DNA of 64,000 nucleotides from Rosa chinensis (lineage: Eukaryota; Streptophyta; Magnoliopsida; Rosales; Rosaceae): positions 62,001 to 126,000 of the forward strand of contig NW_020126817.1 of the NCBI RefSeq assembly GCF_002994745.2, written 5' to 3'. The notes under the pieces are model-generated. The model was not told the DNA's origin. It saw only the letters and a list, made by a program, of their open reading frames with translations, and did no database searches. Numbering within the stretch: the first letter of the stretch is position 1; each line of letters opens with the position of its first letter. Below are positions 59,203-64,000 of this stretch, piece by piece. Position numbers and translations under genes: made by a program.

Positions 59203-61514
59203 TGATAGGAGCATTTTAATGCGACATTTTAACTGTTATTTCCCTATATTTTCTGCGTTATTTCCTTAATAAAACTCTGTTTAGGAAAGTTTCCATTCTT
59301 GGAATGGGAAAGTTCCTAATTGTAGAAAGTTTCCGTTTTGTAGTTTCTATTTTCCAATTTTAGAAAGTTTCCCATTTTCAGTTTAGGAAAGTTGCCATTT
59401 TTCATTTTAGGTAAGTTTCTATTTTTCTTATTAGTTTCTATTTTCAGGACCTCCGAGCTAAAAAGTGGAAATGAACTCACAAATGGAGAGAGGAGCTTGC
59501 GAACACCAAGGGGAGCAAAGATGAAGGACAATGAGCCACAGAAATGAGCAGAAATGAAGAAAAGAAGCTTTCCTGGTCCAACCAGGAAACCCTGTCCAGA
59601 AAGGAAATCTTGCCAAAACAAGACTCTTGAGCCAACCAAGAGTGAAGATCGAATTAATGAAGTGACATGGCATGAGAGAAGCTTCTTGAAGACTCTAAAT
59701 GATGACATGGCATAAAGGTGGCGCATGGAGGCCCAAGAACTCTCAAGAATGAAGTGGATTTTCGGCAATTGGATTAAAGGCCCACAAAAGCCCATGGAAT
59801 TAGGGTTGTGACGCAATGGATGAAACCCTAGGAAGCCTTTGCCGTAAAATCTGAAGAGAGAAACAAGGAAGTTGGCGTGAAAATCAGAAATTAAAAGAAG
59901 ATTTCGGTTGAGATTTTCTAGGGCTATTTTTATGGGAAGAAATATACTTGGAGACTTACCCTAGAAGGTTTTGCCGTGAAGAATGAAGAGAGAAACAAGG
60001 AGTGGCGTCAAAAATCAATCAAGATAAAGGTGATTGACGCCATGCAAGGAAAGAGATATTCAAGGGAGAAATAAAAGGAAAGAGAAAAAGGTGGAGACCA
60101 AGAAAAGCTCAAAAGAAGTCTAGATACATTCCTATATTCCCTAAAGGAGTTTTGGCCGAATTTAAAGTATAAAATCAGAATATTATCAAGGGAATTTCGG
60201 CCAAGATTATTAGGGAATTAAATGGAATTTTGTGATTGGTTGAACCACCTCATAGGGCTTATTTGGCAAGATATTATTGGAGGAAATTATGTGGAATTTT
60301 CAGATTAATTCCATGAGGTTTACACGGCTTGGAGACCAAGTTGGCCGTCCCCTATATAAACTCTCCCTTTCTCAACGTCAAGGGTCCTCTCCCCCATACA
60401 ATTTACACTTTAGAAAAAAATCAAAAAATCTTCTTAGCATAGCCGTGAGTTTCTCCATCCTCTAGTCATCTCCACGAGTTCAAGCAAGGCCAAGGGAGAA
60501 GAAGCATAGCCGTGAGCATCCATCATCCATCTCCAACCTTGAAGCTTGCTTTCGAGATTCAAGAGACCACCACATCAATCGTTCATCACCATCTCCATCT
60601 CACGGTGTAATCCGATTCTCCTTTGTAACCTTTGCTTTGAATTTCGTTGGTTTTGTTCTAGTTGACATATGTGTTTGAACAATTGTTAAATTCTGGAATT
60701 TTATGATTAATTGAGAATTTTCAGATTCATATATTGTGATTCGAGAGTTGCTTATGTGAGTTTGTTTAATTAAATTTGCGTTATAGATAACTTTTGTATT
60801 TTAATCTTATGTGGTTGCAAACACTTAGGGTTTTGATATGAATGATGCTAGGTTTAAGAGCATGAAATCGACTTTTCGTTTTGTGTAAACTTGAATCAAA
60901 GTAGTAAAGGTTTTGTACAAAGATCGAATTTAATTAACGAGGATTGCAATTAGGTGGACTTTTCCATACTAAGTTGTACACTTGAGTTGATAGCCTTTCT
61001 CTATGTGTAATGCGTTAAACATGACATGATTGACTAGCTTTCTAGGGTTTGATTGCATGTTTGATAGGATTAATCTAGGTGCTTTCGCTTAGGTTAATTA
61101 GCATTGAAAAGTAAAATATGGGAAATTGTTTGCTTTCGAACGTTTCACATGATCAACTCCTTTCTCATGACTTAGATGAACAATATTAGGGTTTGAGTCG
61201 ATTTTAATCATATGTTTTGGTTTTTGATCTTTGTTCTCTCATTCCATTCGTATTTTTATGTTTTTGCATTTTAATTGTTTTGTTAACTTAGTTTTATTTT
61301 CGAAAAACCAAAAACAAAATCCCCCCCTTTTTCGTGTACAATGTTTATAGTTGTGAATATCTTTGTGAATATTATACTTTGTTTTAATTTTAATTGTTTA
61401 ATTGTTTGACAATGACAGGTGTACCCTCAATCCCCGGAATAGAACGATCCCTACTTACTTTTACTACTAATGACATTTCAGGGTTAAATTATGCGCTTGC
61501 TTTCAGGCGCATCA
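59203..61514 (+). repeat. B3 3' LTR
   Basis: 2312 bp. The first 90 or so bases (GCGACATTTTAACTG, CCCTATATTTTC) match B2's LTR, and the rest matches B3's own 5' LTR. TATATAA at 60353-60359. It is followed by ATCTT. Confidence 0.92.
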
Positions 61515-62171
61515 ATCTTGGCTGGGAAGTGATGCAAATTCAGTTCTGGACGTTGTCTATTTATAGGGGAGCATTGGTTGGCTTTTGTCGATCATACCCT
61601 TCATCATTGGACGGATGAGATTGCACCGTATTTCCTTTAATTTTCCAGCTGAAACATCTTTCTCCTTTAAGGCCTTAACTCCTCTCATAATGGGGCAATT
61701 CCTTTAATTTCCAAGCTGAAACATCTTTTTCTTATTTATTTTTCAGTTGAAACATCTTTCTCTTTTATTCTTCAACTGAAAACATCTTTCTCCTTTATTC
61801 CCAACTGAAAACGTCTTTCTCCTTTATTCCCCTTCTTCATTGCTTGGTCAAATATCTTAATGCTTTATTTTATGACTCCATCATTGCTGTTTCCAAGAGT
61901 TCAACCAGGCAATGTTTCCTACAACAAGCAGGAGAATATCAGAATTTTCTAGAGAAAATAAAATGTAAAGACCGCAAAAACAGTTGACAGTGAGGAATCC
62001 TGATCCAGCTAGGATTTTTCATGAATTTTACTTTTTCCGCCTATTTCACTCCAAACACTCAACAAGACTCTAAAAACGACTCAATGACTAAAAACACTAA
62101 ACTTAATGGGGAAACAAGGCTAAAATGGGGCACATAATTAATAATATCGTCACACTTTTTTGCTCCTATCA

Positions 62172-62185
62172 ACTACCCCACACTT
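62172..62185 (-). other. Polypurine tract of A3
   Basis: AAGTGTGGGGTAGT on the minus strand next to the 3' LTR. Confidence 0.8.
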
Positions 62186-64000
62186 AGCTTTTGCTAGTCC
62201 CTTAGCAAAACAAAAATACAAAACAAAACAAAGACTCAACGAAAAGCAGTAAATGACTCTATTGCTCCTAACTGTTGTCTCAGAGACTCCAAACTCATGG
62301 CTTTCACGTTAAACACTTAATCAAAACCGCATAGATAATTCCATGGTTAATAAACATGTGACATTCATATGACTAAGCAAGATATGGAGAACTTAAGTTA
62401 TACAGTGAATGATAGCATGTTTCGAACAAGTCCAATCCAAACTCACAGGGCATACTCTCGATTTTTCTCTCAGAAATGGCTATGCTTAAAAGCTTCACAC
62501 TCAAGTATATGCAAGAGAACAAATTGTAAGGCAACAAACAGCTTGTATATTTCATCAAGAAACGCATTTTGTGTAGAATTATAAAAGACCTCATGAAATG
62601 ACTAAGTGCACAAATGGACCTAAACCATAAGCTCGACTGCGTACCTGACTCCACTAACCAAAGACTGCCCATCTCAAGGATCAAGTTAGCACTTAAAACA
62701 GGTTGTAATGGGGCTAAGCTAGGGTTCTCGAAATGAATATTAAGGATACAAAAATCCTAAGGACCTAGCAGAGCACATAAGGACCACCTTATGTCATCAT
62801 TTTTGTAGACCAAATATCATTGTTTTGGGCCAAACCTTCACTCTAACCAACATGGGAATGGACAAAGGCATAATTTTCAACTTTGAGCCTTCTACAAATT
62901 TGAAAGTCCAAAACCACACTTCAACAATTTCCCAAGAGTTTTCTTTTCAATTTTTCTTCTATTTTGCCGCTTTTCTTTCTTTCTTTTTCATTTTCATTTT
63001 CTTTCATTTTTTTTTTACGGCAAATTTTTTTTTCTTTTCTTTTTTCTTGGATTTTCCCCACCCCACACTTGTCTTTCATCGTCACCCCTACATACTATGT
63101 CATGCTCTACTAAGTCCCTAAGACAAGGGTAGAGATATCCTGTACTAAGCTCATGGTAGGGTAGTGAGGGTGATGAAATAAAGGTTTTCAACGTAGGCTC
63201 AAAGGGGTTCATTCTAAGGAGTCCCACGACGGGCACAATTGGGGACACCTGCTTGTTTGGCTATGGTGGTTACCCTAATGCCTTCTATCCTATCCAGGAT
63301 CAGTGCATATTATGGCATACAAGTTTTGATAGTCACAACAGCCGAGTTCTAGTATTCTCTAGTCCATTAAAATCTATGGCACATGATCATTGGATTTTCA
63401 AAGAATGATGAGGTTTTGCAAATACAGCCATGAAATTCTGAATTTATCAATAAGCACTCGAAAAGAAAGTATTTTAGCTCAATAACTCACTTTGGGTCAA
63501 ATGAATCAGACTTAATCCTAGCATGCTTAATGAACCAAGTTACAATCCTATCTCAAATCTTCATACAAGCATCACAATGTCGATTAACCACAGAATTCAA
63601 TTAAGTCATATTTCGATTGTGAAAACCTTCAGCCATGAATTCAGAGACATGTTCATCCTAGACGTTAGGGGCATCCTAAGACTCAAACACACAAAAAGAC
63701 TCTAAAACCAGTTTTTGTTGTTTTTTTTTTTTTTTTAACTGAAATAAAGGTGTAAACCCACCCCACACTTAGAATCTACATTGTTCTCAATGTAGGCAAG
63801 AAATATGGTATATAGACCCTAAATATGGGGGGCTACGAAAATAAGAGAAGGGTAAAATAAACAAACAAACAAAAATACAAGTACAATTCAACCTAAGCAA
63901 GTGAAGGGTAGAAATGTCAAACTCTCGTTGATGGCTCCTTCACAGCTTCGGTTGAAATGGGTTGCCTCCCATGCAGCGCTTAATATTTATAGTCCTTCAG
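62172..64000 (-). mobile_element. Element A3, internal 3' UTR (runs off the window)
   Basis: Minus-strand A-type 3' UTR, collinear with 1-1360 and with 10317-12185. PPT at 62172-62185, and the hairpin at 63957-63972. Its gag would lie beyond 64000. No other coding sequence is visible. Confidence 0.9.

Larger units (their letters stand above)
53315..61514 (+). mobile_element. Element B3, gag-less derivative with a duplicated 3' LTR end
   Basis: An 8.2-kb plus-strand element, TSD ATCTT. 5' LTR 53315-55624, PBS 55630, non-coding internal region 55625-58760, then a truncated LTR copy (58761-59187), a short filler, and a full 3' LTR (59203-61514). No gag or pol. The double 3' end is unlike any other element here. 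Confidence 0.92.
52237..62171 (-). mobile_element. A3 3' LTR, interrupted by B3
   Basis: An A-type LTR in reverse, in parts 52237-53314 and 61520-62171 (about 1.73 kb together). B3 lies between, flanked by ATCTT at 53310-53314 and 61515-61519, inside the short ATCACTTCCCAGCC repeat. The inverted U3 minisatellite is at about 61640-61830. It ends GCTCCTATCA before the PPT. Confidence 0.9.

Overview
The window looks like plant heterochromatin made wholly of nested LTR retrotransposons. I found no host gene, rRNA or tRNA gene. Every recognisable element belongs to one Athila-like Ty3/gypsy lineage. The signs are a primer site complementary to the 3' end of tRNA-Asp (TGGCGCCGTTGCCGGGGAT), LTRs of 1.8-2.7 kb starting TGATAGGAGC, 5-bp target duplications, and a Gag with one CCHC knuckle followed by a YNPYSNTYNPG...DHPNF stretch. 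The AT-rich sequence and this lineage suggest a seed plant, probably a dicot; I cannot name the species.

Layout. The outermost element, A0 (minus strand), supplies 1-3053, 36209-36879 and 49186-50059. Its gag has a premature stop. Into A0 went a plus-strand three-LTR complex (3054-36203, TSD TTAAC) with LTRs at 3054-4846, 12186-13980 and 34410-36203. Its first gag is split by a 2.7-kb solo LTR (6875-9583, TSD ACCTG). Its second unit carries an intact 539-codon gag (30923-32542), but its leader is split by gag-less element B1 (14658-30456, TSD TGTGG). B1 in turn hosts gag-less element B2 in the opposite orientation (18405-26591, TSD ATCAC). A0 also took element C (36880-49180, minus, TSD CCTAA), whose 1308-codon ORF encodes Gag, protease and reverse transcriptase but stops before RNase H and integrase. 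On the right, A0's 5' LTR is broken by a chain of LTR fragments, each beginning inside the previous one: B4 (50060), C2 (50755), A3 (52237) and finally complete gag-less B3 (53315-61514, plus, TSD ATCTT). A3 resumes and runs off the right edge.

How the parts relate. Three classes share the same cis signals: gag-only (A), non-coding (B) and gag-PR-RT without RNase H or integrase (C). None encodes an integrase, so all must have depended on an autonomous relative not present here. What B keeps without any protein shows which sequences matter for mobility: PBS, PPT, a leader block with small hairpins and a 3' hairpin. I find compensatory base changes in both hairpins, a uORF overlapping the gag start in both A and C, and complementarity between U5 and the PBS. 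These RNA-level signals are the most interesting content of the window.
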